Source: Mesaphorura yosii
Lineage: Eukaryota; Arthropoda; Collembola; Poduromorpha; Tullbergiidae
Direction: 5' to 3'
Length of the DNA: 64,000 bases
Assembly (NCBI GenBank): GCA_009869945.1
Contig: WIXG01000147.1
Location: forward strand, 1 to 64,000
Numbering within the stretch: position 1 is the stretch's first letter; every line of letters starts with the position of its first letter. Positions 33,592-46,671 of this stretch are shown here, piece after piece. Made by a program: the position numbers and the translations under genes. The notes beneath the pieces were generated by a model. The model was not told where the DNA came from. It saw nothing but the letters and a program-made list of their open reading frames with translations, and searched no databases.

Positions 33592-36500
33592 ATGTCGGTA
33601 CGAATGACGAGATCACGTACGCGTCGGCTGCTGCTCGAGTCCAGCGTCAGCCGAATACCAGACGAGTCGAACCTGAACCCGAGCTCCCTGGAAGTCTCGG
33701 CTGGAGTTGACATGAACAATAACATACTTGGGAATGTGGGACAGCCGAATCCGGGTAACGATACTTACGATAGTCATAATAGCAAAAGAGTAAATGGCAA
33801 ATGCAAGGAGCCAGTGCATGAAGATGAAGAACTCGTCGAGTCTTCAGCACCCGACGACCTCGACATTCATCAACAGCATCAGCCGCATCACAGTGCGCAC
33901 TGGACATTCTTCAAAGTATGCAACAAATTGCTATCCTTCGGCTCTCTCTTCACCTCCCCCAGTCTGAACCGGTTAAGATGGAAAAGCAAATCCAGATCGG
34001 CTAGCAACAGTCTTCCTAGTTTACTGACTCTAATCATAGTGTTCATAGTCTTCGTGTTCTTAAGTTTATGCTGTACAAACGTGAACGCAGTCTGCGTTTG
34101 GCAAGGTGGCGGTGGGTTTCGGCTGGCGTGTGGATTCCGACAGTCGGGTCTCTTCAGACTGAGAAGCCTGGGCGGGCTGAAAGGTTGGGCTGGAGCCGGG
34201 TTTACGATTGGGGACGAAGACGGGTTCAAGGATTCGCTGTCGAATGTCGACCCGCAGAGTCAGCAAAGGCTTGGAGCGGCGGCAGCGGGATCGACCAAGT
34301 CCAAAGGAAAGTCGTCGCAGCGGGTTGGAAGATACGCTGGAAATACGTACTCGTCTCCATCGTACATGGACCCAAGATACGCGGCCATGATGCAACAGCC
34401 TCAGCAGTACTACGGTGCCTACAATTATCCGAACCCGCGAAATGTGATGCCGGCCACAACTCCGGCTCCAAAGAAAAGTATGTGGGAAAACTGGAAATGG
34501 CCATCACTCTTGAAGAAAAAGTCTTCCGCAGCATCCGGCCAAGCGGCAGCGGCCCCAGTCAGACAACCGCTTCCGCTCGGACCATTCATTAATCCGCAGC
34601 TGGCCAGGTACGGACAAGTGCCGATGGCAGCATCTGCGCATGGGCCCGTCCCGATGCCCATGCATGTGCCTGTACCAATGGCTCCGAGTCAACAACAGCA
34701 GCAGGCGGGGATTCTGCATTACCAACAGCAATTGCTAGCAAGTCAAGCGGCTCTTCATGCCGGACGCAATTCTGTGGTGCCTGCGTTGTATAACAATGGA
34801 ATTCTCCAGCAAAGACAAGGGGCAGTTCAGCTGCCGATGGCCGTGCCTACGGTTGCACCAAACTTTCCGAGTTTCGCTCCAATGCCCGATTTTCCCGCGT
34901 TGGATGATGACCCGGAGGAGGACGCACCGGCACCGAGCAATAATGTCGGGGCAAAGGAAAGGCAAAAGAAGCCCTACGGACTTGAATTGCTCGAGAAGTC
35001 TCCAAACTACGGGAAGAAGTACAAGATTCGGCCGAATCCCGAAGAAATCGAAAACACGCTCACAAGTCCAGCCGGTCCGCTTGGCTACGACACAGACGTG
35101 TTCCCGGACATTTACTTTACGACCACAACAAAAGCTAAGATGAACGGTTTTACCCCAACACCAGGTCCAGTAGCCGCTCATGAAGACTTGGCTCTGGATA
35201 TTCACGATCATACCACGGAAAGCATGATGCGGAAAATGAAGCTGAAAAAGATCAAGCTGCTGAAGAAGGGCAACAAGCACGTTTTGATGAGACAGAAACT
35301 GTTCAACTCGACCACGCCGGCAAGTGAGTTGCACGAGTTTTCGACTTCGACACTCCCGTCAGTCACCAAGCCTCATCGGAGAAAGGAACCAAAAATGGCA
35401 AAGACCAAGCAAACTACAAGCACAACGACGCTCCCAACGACTAATGTTGGAGCTGACAGCGAAGAAGAAATTGAGGACGAGCCTTCGTCAACCACTACGA
35501 CACCACGATCGAAATCGAAATCCAAGAGCAAAAAGGGTACTTCGAACCCAAAGTCAAAGACGAAAGCAATGACTAGGACAACCACACCAAAGATTGTGCC
35601 GATCGAAGATTATCAGGACGAAGCGGCTCCACAGCAATACTCACCACCGCCTAGGCCCAGGATTCCCACTCCACATCCAAGAAATACAGAACCCCCTTTG
35701 CGACCTGATTACGGAGAGGATATTGAGTATCAGGCAAGAAAGACACCTGCGACCAACTACGGGCATTCAAACTATCTGAAAATTCGACCCGAAGTTCATC
35801 CGAGCGAAATGCTACCGGAGAGGAGGCGGCCCGGGTCTGGACCAATGCCAGGCCTTCCAGGGTTTGGAAATTACGACACACAGGAAGAGTTGGAACACGA
35901 GCATGGGCCGCCGTACGATCAGAATCTGCACCGCATGTACCAAGAAGCTTGGCAGTATCTCAAGACCTCCACGACGACCGAACCTCCTGCGCTGCTCAAC
36001 GTTGATTACGATTACGGTGCTGGCTACACGCATCCACGCACTGTGAAAGTTTATGATCCGCGCTATCCACCCAATCATGAAGTGAATCGTGGCGCCATGT
36101 TGCCATCAGCAGCTGCCGGCCGCTTCCCTTTTCTGAACCCCTCAACCGTGGCCACAACTGAATTCCCGTTTTACATTAAGTCAAATCACTTCAATCCGAA
36201 CACTCACTTCAGTCGCAAATCCAATCAGCCAGACGAGCACCCACACAAGTTCACACCTGCAGAGATGGATCTCCGACAGAAATTCCTATCTGGCTCGGTC
36301 AAGACTACAATGACGGCGGCATTGAACGAGGACGTGGGTCCTTTCGTCAAATTCGATTCTGGGGAGTCAATGCAGCTGATGAATCTGACCAAGAACTACA
36401 ACTCAAAATTCTACTCTCATTTCAACAAGAGTGCGGGCACAGCGGGAAGAATTCTTGCCGGGCAGCAGAATTCGTTCAGTTCAAGGTCAAGCGTTTATCC

Positions 36501-39500
36501 GATCATGAACAATTATGACTATTATGGCAATTCAGCGACGCCAAGCTCCAGCCCAGGCTCAGGCTCTTGGGAAAGATCAAACTCACCTCAGCACACAAGT
36601 GAATGGCACAATCGCCACGCGCATTTTCAAGGTTCGCCAAGCACCAGCCCTCGTTCCGTGCCTGAACATGGTAACAGCCATCGATGGTCTGAACCTACAT
36701 ACTCATCAGCCAGTCGTGATCACCACAATCATCATCGCCACATGAGCAGAGAAGATTCACTTGAAGAGAGATTAAAATCACCAACACCTCCAACGCCCGT
36801 GTCCTACAATTACTGGCGGAATCCAGGTCTGTGGATCAGTCAGGACCACGACCTTGGTCACAGCCCATCGAGCACGCACAAGTACGACAGGTTTGGGCAC
36901 GGGCCCGTGGTAGAGTTTGTGACCGATAACACGTTCAGAGTCCCGTCTAAACAGAACAGCAACAGCCGTGAGGATGAATTCCCAACAAACAGCAATAGAA
37001 AGATTCAATTTCTGTCCCGTGAGGAAATCGATGAAGAGGCTGTACAGAAATATGCGCCCAAGAAGCCGACAACTGTAAAACCGACACAAGCGCCTTATCA
37101 CTCGTCCACACCGAGTTTTCAAGAGTGGAAAGGCTACGTTGAAAGCGTGGGCTCAACGAGGGACAGGGACATTTACGGTCATGGTCCGTCGACCGCAACT
37201 CCGATGCCACCAATGGTATCGACGACGACCAGACCAAAGCCACCTGCAGTGTTAAGGCGAAGACCAAATGTTTCTTCCACCACCGCAATTCCGTACCGTG
37301 ATGCTCCAGCGCCCGATCCGTTCCTCGACCGACTTCCTAACCCGGACAGCTTCGACGCGTACGACCAGCAGCTCGTCAGCCCGCGTCCAGGCTCTCACCG
37401 TTTCTTCACGACTCCCAGGCCAGGACCAGACGACTCTGAGACCAGCACGGAAAGGAAGAACAAGTTCAAGATCATCGTGATTGACAATATTGACAGCGAG
37501 CGTGAGAAGCAGTCATTGATCAAGCACCTCAGCAGCACCAGTGCTCCATTTATGGTCAGCCCATCAACCCTGATATTTGACAAGACGGGCGGCGCAGCGT
37601 CGGGACGAAGCCCCAGCTCGATCTCGAGTTCGACAGCCAGGCCATGGTCGTCCACATTTGTGCCCAGCAGCAGCTTCAGCCAATTTGATAACGACATGGA
37701 TGACGACATGTTCCAGGCAAGCAGCAGCACAGCACACAACCATATCGACGAGATTTCCGGCGACGTGATGGACCCGATCGAAAACTTGCACCAGGAAATC
37801 AAGAAACTGACTGCGCAATCGAATTCGGTGTTGAACGAGTACTTGAGCGAATACCAGGCATCGGCTTCAGGGTCAAACGCACACGTGCATGGTGGCGGAG
37901 AAAACTTTGACCACGAGGCAGCGCACCGGCGAAGACTGGAACAGTTTGAGGAGCTGAAACGGAAATTTGAGGAGCAGCAGCAGGTGCTGATGCGACTTCA
38001 GAACCCGAGCACGGTGGTGACAACGGCGCGAACACGAATCCACGCCCACGCCCATCCGTCCTCCTCGATAAGTAAGTCAAGTTTTGATTTTCTCACGCTT
38101 GAACGCTCCGTATTTTTACTTTCAACCTAACGACAATTTAATCGAGGAGATTCTGCACACTTTTCCTCACGCCTTCACCAGTCCCCCACTTGATTATTTG
38201 CACTTGCGCTAAATGAGTGAATCGTGATGCAAACATATTTGCCACAATTGCAGACCTTTTTTGGTGAGTTCCGTAATTTAATTTGTGGATTTGTACCTAA
38301 GACCCAGCACAATGCTGAGAATGCTGCGTCGTGCACCGAACACAATGTGAAATGCATTGAATGCCAGTTTTCTAGGCTAATTCACGATTCTCATGCCACC
38401 GACGCATTCAACGTTTCATCTCATCGACTCCTCGCAGCAGAAATCGCGGGCCAAATCGTGTGCTTATATTTGTATTTGAGCATTTACCCTTGATTAGTCT
38501 CCATTTTTTTGGGCTTTCAAGAATGTGCTCTAAATTACGGCTAATGAATGCAAATGAGTCAACATCCATTTGCCATTTATGTGAAGCATCATTTACTGCA
38601 ATGCTAAGAATTGAGATTTCACCAGCTTCAAGGCGCAATTTCATTTTCAGTCTCAGCTCGCCCCGAGCGGCACAAAAGAATTTGCGATTTTGCAAAACAC
38701 ATGTTCAGTTGTTAAACGGATTTAATTTTGCACAAACACAAACACGGCAGACTAACAGACAGTGTGAGCAAAAGAAGACGGTTACAAAGTATAAAGAAGT
38801 TAAGAATCTTGGCATTGCGTTGGCTTTGGCTTGTCTCACATGACACGTCACATACAAAAGCATGAACTAGATTTGCATTTGTCCTCTACTCTATGTAAAT
38901 GAATATCTCCAATATTAACGTGTTCACTAAACGAAACTCTCTTCAGCATAATTCTGGACATCCGCCGCATTTCGGTGTACTCGTCCTCTGTCGCCGTGTC
39001 CACATCCGACTCGACCTCGGCGGCGGCGGTGTCCTCCTCTTCGCTTCACCACTCACGGAACTTGAGGTACTTCCCGCTGATTGTGATCTTCACACGGTCG
39101 CCGTCCGGGTGGTCGGTCACCTTGTCCACGTCGAGCATGACGTCGATGGCGCTCATGATCCCTGCTCCGAATTTCTCGTGGATGATCTCGCAGAGGCTCT
39201 CGCCGTAGATGAGCATCACTTCGTGGAGGCGGTACGCGGTCGGATCATTCTTGATCGTGTCCCAGTCCTTCTGCATTTTCAGCGGTGGAGTCTGCAGCTC
39301 CTTCACGTACGCCTCTTTCGTCGCTCCGCTGAACCCGAGCGCGTCGCAGAGCGCAGCCGCCTGCGTGGCGTTGTTCATCGAGTTGTTTCCGTGCACGACG
39401 CTCGCGATCCAGACTGGAGCGCACTTAACTTCGCGCGCGATGTCCTCCCACTTCAGGCTCTTGGCCTTCTTCGCTGCGAGCAGGGTTTTTGTGAGCTCGG

Positions 39501-42500
39501 CGCGTTCCTGCAACGCAAAAAGTGACATGATTTATTCTGTGCCCATTTAACATAATTTCAGACTGAGATGACCACGGGCATTGTTCCTCCGTCCTGCTAT
39601 CTGTCCGTCACTGTCAACGTCATTTTGCATTGTCAGCGGCATAATTTATGTGCCTCGTTTGGGTTTCTGTTACCCTACCCTAATATTTACACACACGAAC
39701 CGCACACTAAATTGATTTAAGCTCTTTTGGGATCATTTCCCAATTTTTGACGTGATAACGGCAAATTATTACCTGCCTCACCACGTACTCAAAATGTAAA
39801 CAATAACGAACACCGAACAAAACAAATTGAATGCCAGTGCCAGATTCATTCTTTCTAGAAGCGATGTGCAATTCGCAATCGAAAACCGGTCAGTATCTTA
39901 GTGTACGAGTAAAAAAGTACAGACTCAAACAAGTTGGAGTCCCGTTAAGTGGACGGAATACGTAATCGCAATCAAAATGAGACTCTCCGCAAAGTAGTCG
40001 AGTCGTAGCCGGCCGACCAGCGATTCAAGCCAAGCCAGCCAAGCCACAAAAAAAGTCATCAACTTGTAAATCTCGTTTAATTGTGCTAAATTCTGCACGA
40101 TGCACTCAAGACTTAGGATTCGGCTTGAGCGAAGGAGTGTAGACTTACCATTTTTGCTGTCTTATTGCGTTGTACTGTCGACTGACGTAATTTAATGAAG
40201 ATCCACTGACTGGCTGACCGAGTCTTGTGCAACAGGAGCAAGAATGGCACTGGCGTTGCGGCTAATTACGATATCGTCACGCTTCGGACTCTGAACTCTG
40301 CCAACTAGAACAGCTGCAAAATTGTATCATTTTAATTGCATAACGAAATTACATTTTGAAACCGGTGTTTAGTGTTTAGGAATTAATGCACTTGTACAGT
40401 CTACTTACCAATTACTTACTCACTGCACGGACACGAGCGCAACAACCAAGCTGTAATAGGCTACTCGACTGCGACGTGAAGACGACTCGATCTCGATTGA
40501 CATGCTACGTGCCCCTTTAGTGTTCTATTTATTTCCTATTTTTATACATGACTCGACTCGGATTTGATAGGGCATATTCATATGAAGTTGCATTGCATAA
40601 TTCGCCCTGGCGTCGTATGGCATGGCATTTGCGATTTACATTCATGTCTATCCATTAGCTTGATTATGCGGAGCGTAGTCTCCAGAGGATTAGGCCAAAG
40701 ACTATCCCAAGCTGCATCAAAGCATAATTCGATGCTATATGATACACAAAATATCCACATGAATATGGAATGTTTTTATAAACTTTGGCTTTGCCCTTGC
40801 TCTCGTAGTTACTATCAAGCTGTCTCCTCTCTTTTGCAAGGTGCTGCCTAGGAAGAAGCTTCCCAGCACAGAACGTTGCGACTGGGCGAAAGACAGAGTT
40901 TAAAGTCGGGGTCGTAACAATAAAACGCTTCATCAGCGTTAATCATAATTTATAATTTCAAGGCTCTGTAGCTTCCCGTGTGACATTGAACTGAACCCGC
41001 GGAAGAGCCTCAGCGACAAATTCCCTTTCAAAGGTCATATGAATCATTCGTTGATCTTAGCAACAGCGGCAGGGCAATCGAGTGACAGGAGGAGCGAGCT
41101 GTTGGCGGAATTAAAATGTAAAAGAGCAGCTTGAACGTGAAATCTGGATGTCTTTATCTTGACATTATGCCCATGACACATGTCCTATGAACATCGAACA
41201 TGTAATTTTCTGATTTGAATCAATAGCGAATTGCAAGTTAGCAAATTAAGTTAAATTGATAATTGACACCAGTGGCGCAGTCTTTTTCTTATTTGATTAT
41301 AAACTCGAATGATGAAACGGCGTGCTGGGCTTCTCAAAGCTCAAAGTAATGAGAAGCATAAAACACTTGAACTTAAATGCTCTTTAATTTGATAGGACCG
41401 CCTCTGGATTACGAGAACACTACACCCCACCTTGAGCGTGACCGTGATCCCACTCAGCGGGTCAGCACCACGCACCGCCATCCGAGCAGCACCGCCAGCA
41501 GCAGTAACCTCGACGGGATAATCATGGAAGACTACGTCTCACGACGCTCTTATAACGCCACAAACAAGCGAATCAACGGCAGGCGCAAGTCCACCACATT
41601 CCAGCCAGTGACAATCACCAATCATGATGTGGATAAAACGACGCTTGCCCCGATCCCAGCCACCAACCTTCTTCCGCCTATGTTAGGTCCCATAAAACCT
41701 TACGTGCCCGACCAAATGCTCGGCCCACCAAAGCCACCCGCGGAATTCTCAACGGTTCACTTGAACGTTGACTTTGAGAACCCACTTCAACAAACGCTGA
41801 ACAATCAGCTCGAGACTGACTGGGAACTGTACTCCGTATCTGGTGTGCGACCGTTGTCACGATCGACGGAGGCTCCCTCGCCGCACGACTTTAAGACGCT
41901 AGTCGAAATTAACGCCGACGGAGGCGACGATGAGGACTACTTGTCTGCTCCTTCTGTGATGACTCCACTCACAGCCACGGCATCCGCACGTACGAAGCCA
42001 CCGCCACGAAACAGCTCACCGATTCAACCACCCTCTTTCTTCGTCACGCCTTCATTTTCGACGACGATGAAGTCCGTCTCGCCTGTACGTCATATGATTC
42101 CTGGAGGAAGCAGCATGGCGCATCCGAGTCCAACTCCACAGGTAATGATTCGGGAGGATGGCACCGTATCGTTCTCTAGCTCCATGCGGCCGCCGCAACC
42201 GACCCCACCGACTGCCCCGCCTCGCAGAAAGATTATGCGTGTACCGCCTACGCCAACGCTGCTTCCAGGTGGAGAAGAAGAACATGACGAACATGAAGAG
42301 GAGCATGAACGTGAAGAGGCGCACCTCTTTGAACATTCTTCACCCGCTTCTGCTTCGTTCCACGGAGGAATCTCTTCCTATTCTCCAGCAGTCAACAAAT
42401 TAGGACTTCCTTCATCGACGATCAGGTACTCTTCTTCGACAGCCGGTGCAAATAAGCATGTTAAGGTCACAACTGAGGCCGCAGCCACCACGCCCAATGA

Positions 42501-45500
42501 GAAGGAATCAATTCTCAAGGCGCTTGAAACTCTGAGCCAAGCCAAGAGTGAAGTGGTGGAGTCAATCGTTAGCGAGAAATTTGGCGGTGAGTTGCCTGGC
42601 GAAGTGATCAAAATTGTCCCGAGCCTCCCCACCCATCTGCAGAAGTTGACAACCTCAACGGAGCGACTGACAACGGCGCCGGCAACAACAACAATCAGAA
42701 CAACGACACAGAGATCGCGTAAACGCATCAATCCTCCATCACCAACGCCAAACCTGATTCAGGCAGAGATCGCCAGCAAGTTGGCATCGCTGCTGGAGAA
42801 TGAAAGCAAATCTTCAGTTGTTAAAAGACCCGTGTCGCCATCGCCGTCACCATCGGCGTATCCATCTCCTTCGGGGCCTTCTCCAACGAAGACAGGGCCC
42901 CAGTCGCATGGAGATATTAAGATTCCTCAAGCCGATAACGTACATGTAATTGAATTGGATCTCCCCAACACGGCAACTGCACACGGGCTATCCACCGCAT
43001 CGCCAACTCTGGAGTCGATGATAAAATCGGCGATAGAAAAATTCCACAAGGATGAATCAAAGAAGGCTTCCACCGCGGCACCCGCGCGTTCTCCTCCGAC
43101 TGTGATGGCGAGCTCTTCGGCGAGGCCTTACCCAACTTCAACTGCCAGACCTCATCCGTCACAATCGCCGTCGCCATCTCCATCGAGCATGAGACCCAAT
43201 CCAACAAGCTCAAGTCAAGATCCAACTGCCGCGACAAGCCCCAGCTCCGGTCAGCATCCACTTGCCCACAAACTGGCTCAAATGGGTCTCCTCCAAAAAC
43301 TCTCCGCCAACAACCTCTCCTCCTCGCAAGTGCAAACGATTCGCAAGCTCATAAAATTGCACCAAATCGAGCAGAAGGTGGACAACGCATTCACAACGAG
43401 CACAACCACGCCAAGAACGCACCCGCATGGACAGGTCGTGTTCTCTTCGCCAAGTAGCCCGTACGAAATCATAAAAGTGGATGAAAACATGGACCTGAAT
43501 AAACTGCTCGGTAACCTGTTACAGCAGCAGTCAACGAAGATTGTGCACAAAGCGATCTCGAACGCTGCCGCCAATGCGAATGCAGCGGCGCACCCGAGCG
43601 CAGCCGCGTCCAACGTCCAAAACAGAGTCCTGCCAATCAGTCCAAGCATGATGTCGTTTGTAGGGAATCTCAACAATCTGCCTGCGATAAACCAGATGCA
43701 TTCACAGATGCAGCAACAACAACAGCACAAGCAAATTCCTTCTCAGCAACTTAACCATCGAATTGTGAATCTTGGATCATCAAGTAAGAACAATTTATTC
43801 GGCGCTGGCGCCGGACCGTCTCAATTCCCACCACAAATGCAGCAACAAATGCCACAGTCACAGTCTCAACTTCAACTCCCTTACCCAACGATCGGCGCAC
43901 ACGCACTGAACAACGGTCTGATTCAAGTGCAAAACCAGAACCAGGTTCCACTACCCCAAATGATCCAAATCCCGCCCGGTGCCCAAGGCCAAAGTCTCCA
44001 ACAACTCATCAACCAACAAATTCACCAGCAGCAGGCACAAGCACACATCCTAAACAATCCGACGCTGAAGGCTCTGCAGGCGCTGGCGCTGAACAGAGCC
44101 CAAAATGTGAGACCCTCTCCCCAGATTCTCTTCCCACAGCAAGTGGCTCCGGGAGGTGAGCCAGTTTTCGTGAACCCATCAGGTGACGTGGAGCCAGCAG
44201 CAAGTGATAACCGAGACAATGCGATGGGAGTGGCTGGCACTCCTGCGCCAGCGGATTACGTGGACCTTTCGCCATTATTCGGACTGAGCGGACCTTCAAT
44301 GGCTACTTTGTTGAAACGCAATGCACAGGTACGTCGTTCCTATCTTATCGTTCGTCTATAACTGATAGATTGTTTAACTTTGAAATAAGAAAAATTTAAA
44401 CGACTGCTCTTCTTTCACAGTTACCGAGCTACCGAATCACAAACATCAGAAACGCTCCCAAATCTTATCATCCCTCCCGCGATACGGGAATCATTGGTGG
44501 GATCGACAGTGCCACAGCCGAGCTTCGATTTGACCCTTTCCCAACGGAGCTGTACACGACGTTCCAATGCTCCGACCAGAAATATTTCCCCGGACTGTAC
44601 GCAGACACTTCAAACTCATGCGAGGTGAGTCCAAGTCCAACTGGGTCATTGCGCTCACGTGGCCACAGACCACCTTCTTAGCATTAGATAGACCAGATAA
44701 CGATTAGCGATCGCATTGATAACCTACACTTAACCTTCTTTCATCGCTGTACCCGAAATGCAACACGCAAGGACAGATTGCGAATTTCGATTACACGCGA
44801 GCACGAATAAATTGGGCCGAGACGAATCATATGCAAATAATTGCACTTTTATTCGTTACCACGAATGCGATGGGCGACAAGTGTAACGACGAGATTACAG
44901 ATTAGATATGGGTTCCAAATCCAACTTGCGTGGTGGCGGGCCCTTTGCCTCGCAGTGTAAACAGATTAAACGCTGGGATTTGCGTGTCAGAGTAGTGTAA
45001 CAAAAGCTAATGACATATCATCGCATTGTTGTGGATGCTGCATTCAGACATTTAGAGTGTGAATGCAGTCATTCTGATTCGGATCGCATGACAGTCGGTT
45101 TTGCTTTCGTGTGACAATTCGCCTAATTACATGTCACACCGCAATCAAGAGAATCAAAACTAGACAGGGCAGGACCGAGACTGCGGCGAATCCTTGGGAC
45201 ATCTGCAATTTCGCTATTAAATTGTTCAGTGTCAGTGCCAAGACATGCCAAGTTGGGCATTGTCACCGTTTCAATTTTTGAATCTTGGGCTTCAAACGTG
45301 TGAGACAGCAAAGATTTCGTGAAACCACGCGAGAGGAAGTAAAAGTGTACTGCCAAACTGCACAATTGCATTGCACCTCCTCACAATTGTGAAATGAGTC
45401 TCACCTCTTTTCTTCGCCGCATGAGCCTTAATTACACTTGCTAGTTGTATTGGATTCGCACCGTAATTTGTCACATTGTAATCCCACACTCGCTACAATA

Positions 45501-46023
45501 GCGCAAGACAATGTATGACATTAATTCCTATCATTATCAGTCCGCATTTACCTCACAAAAGAAAAAGCACAGAAAACGCAAGTATCCGAATAGCGACAAT
45601 TTCCTACATAGCTGTAATCGAACTGGTCAACTTTATTGCGTATCGCTAATTACTTCCCTTTCATGCCTTCATTCTTTATTTTGCAGGTGTTCCATTTATG
45701 CGCGAAGACCGAGACCGGATTCATGATGAAGACGTTTCGATGCCCAGAGTCGACGGTCTTTGACCAAGAAGTATGTCAATGTCGATTCTGCACCTGCATT
45801 TACATTGTTGTTAATGAATGCGTGATGATGCTACACAGGCAATGCTATTGACAATGACTCAACGCCCGTGTCTGTTTGTCCGCAGGTCCTCCGCTGCAAT
45901 TGGAATTTGTACGTGGACTGCCCCAACGCTCAAAGTAAATACTACTTCAACAAGTACGTGTCACAGAGCTTTCAATTTCTCAAGACGCTCGGCGAGTTTT
46001 CTGCCAGCTACCAGAAAGCGTAG
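33592..46023 (+). CDS. giant CPAP1-like protein: membrane anchor, mucin-like body, C-terminal chitin-binding type 2 domain
   Basis: Exons 33592-38071, 41396-44328, 44421-44624, 45687-45770 and 45886-46023 give 2612 residues with all phases consistent. Residues 1-140 are charged. Residues 143-161 (SLLTLIIVFIVFVFLSLCC) form one hydrophobic segment that would act as an uncleaved signal anchor. The next 2300 residues are Pro/Ser/Thr/Gln/His-rich and disordered, with repeated TTTT, SPSPSP and poly-Gln tracts. The last about 95 residues hold one chitin-binding type 2 (peritrophin-A) domain with six cysteines: FQCSDQKYFPGLYADTSNSC, EVFHLC, FRC, LRCNWNLYVDC. This matches CPAP1 cuticle proteins, usually far shorter. 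It probably links the apical epidermal surface to chitin (inference). Intron 1 (3.3 kb) contains the cyanase gene. AATAAA lies near 46250. Confidence 0.82.
38072..39045. other. intron of the CPAP1-like gene, 3' side of cyanase
   Basis: From 39045 down to about 38890 the cyanase frame stays open after its TGA (see findings). The rest, 38072-38880, shows no gene. Confidence 0.4.
39046..40151 (-). CDS. cynS: cyanate hydratase (cyanase), nested in an intron of the opposite strand
   Basis: Cyanase converts cyanate and bicarbonate to ammonia and CO2. Model: exon 1 ends in ATG|GTAAGT (40151-40149) and splices to 39507 (TTTGCGTTGCAG|GAACGC), running to TGA at 39046; 154 residues. I prefer this to ATG 39528 because that ATG lies inside the acceptor tract. 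The catalytic Arg, Glu and Ser fall at R94 (YRLHE), E97 and S120 (GIMSAID), the same spacing as R96/E99/S122 in E. coli cyanase. HEKFGAGIMSAID, LDVDKV and ITISGKYLKF are family signatures, so the active site is complete. The exon is clearly more GC-rich than its surroundings. Cyanase is rare in animals (known as transferred in mites); a spliced, intron-nested copy argues against contamination. Horizontal origin is inference. Confidence 0.9.
40152..41395. other. intron of the CPAP1-like gene, 5' flank of cyanase
   Basis: Presumed promoter and 5' UTR of the nested cyanase, then plain intron up to the GATAG|GACCG acceptor at 41395. No coding exon is supportable. Confidence 0.4.
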
Positions 46024-46671
46024 CACGCAATTAATAGTTAAGCTTTAATGCAAATCAATGGAAAGACTTATTTTTGTACACAGTGCGCGTTTTAGTGTAA
46101 GTGCAATTAACGGTATTTATTGTCTTAATTTATCGTAAACACAATTATCTGTGTGAGTGCGTTGTTATTGCTGTTTATTATGTTGTAATCTAAATGCGAA
46201 TATAGGAATTAAATTATCAGTTGTAATGTACATGTTGCTGTTATGTATGGAATAAATACGAAATGGTTTGTAATTACATTAGCACTGGAAATTTGACGAA
46301 TTCCATTATTCAATTAACTCTTGGACCAGGCCTATCAACTTGCTTGGAATTAGCCTCAGTAGAGTTGAGCCAGTGACAGAGCCTTTGTTGTAACAGAAAA
46401 GCCATTGAGTGCCACGACAAAGCGTGTGTACGTGACTCAAATAGTGCACTCATTCGAATTTGACATCAAATCATATGACATTCTCGTTATTATCTTGTAC
46501 CACTGCACCCACACGAAATACCATCAGGATTAAGCTATCTTTAATAAATCTCTCCATTTTGATTCAATATTATTCGCATTTCTGTGCAAAACAGAAGAAA
46601 AATTAATACACATGTAAAGTCAGTAGTGAAAAATCCTGTTTGCTAATCGCAAATTAAAAGAAATACTGAGA
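46024..46671. other. intergenic
   Basis: 3' UTR of the CPAP1-like gene (AATAAA near 46250) and the VHL promoter side. Nothing else seen. Confidence 0.5.

Noticed and set aside
38899..39525. 208-codon plus-strand open frame
   Set aside because: It is the antisense shadow of GC-rich cyanase sequence, with no domain and an Arg/Leu/Val-biased composition.
39526..39528. ATG at 39528 as the cyanase start
   Set aside because: It lies inside the polypyrimidine/acceptor tract TTTTTGCGTTGCAG; the ATG|GTAAGT exon at 40151 gives a protein of normal length.
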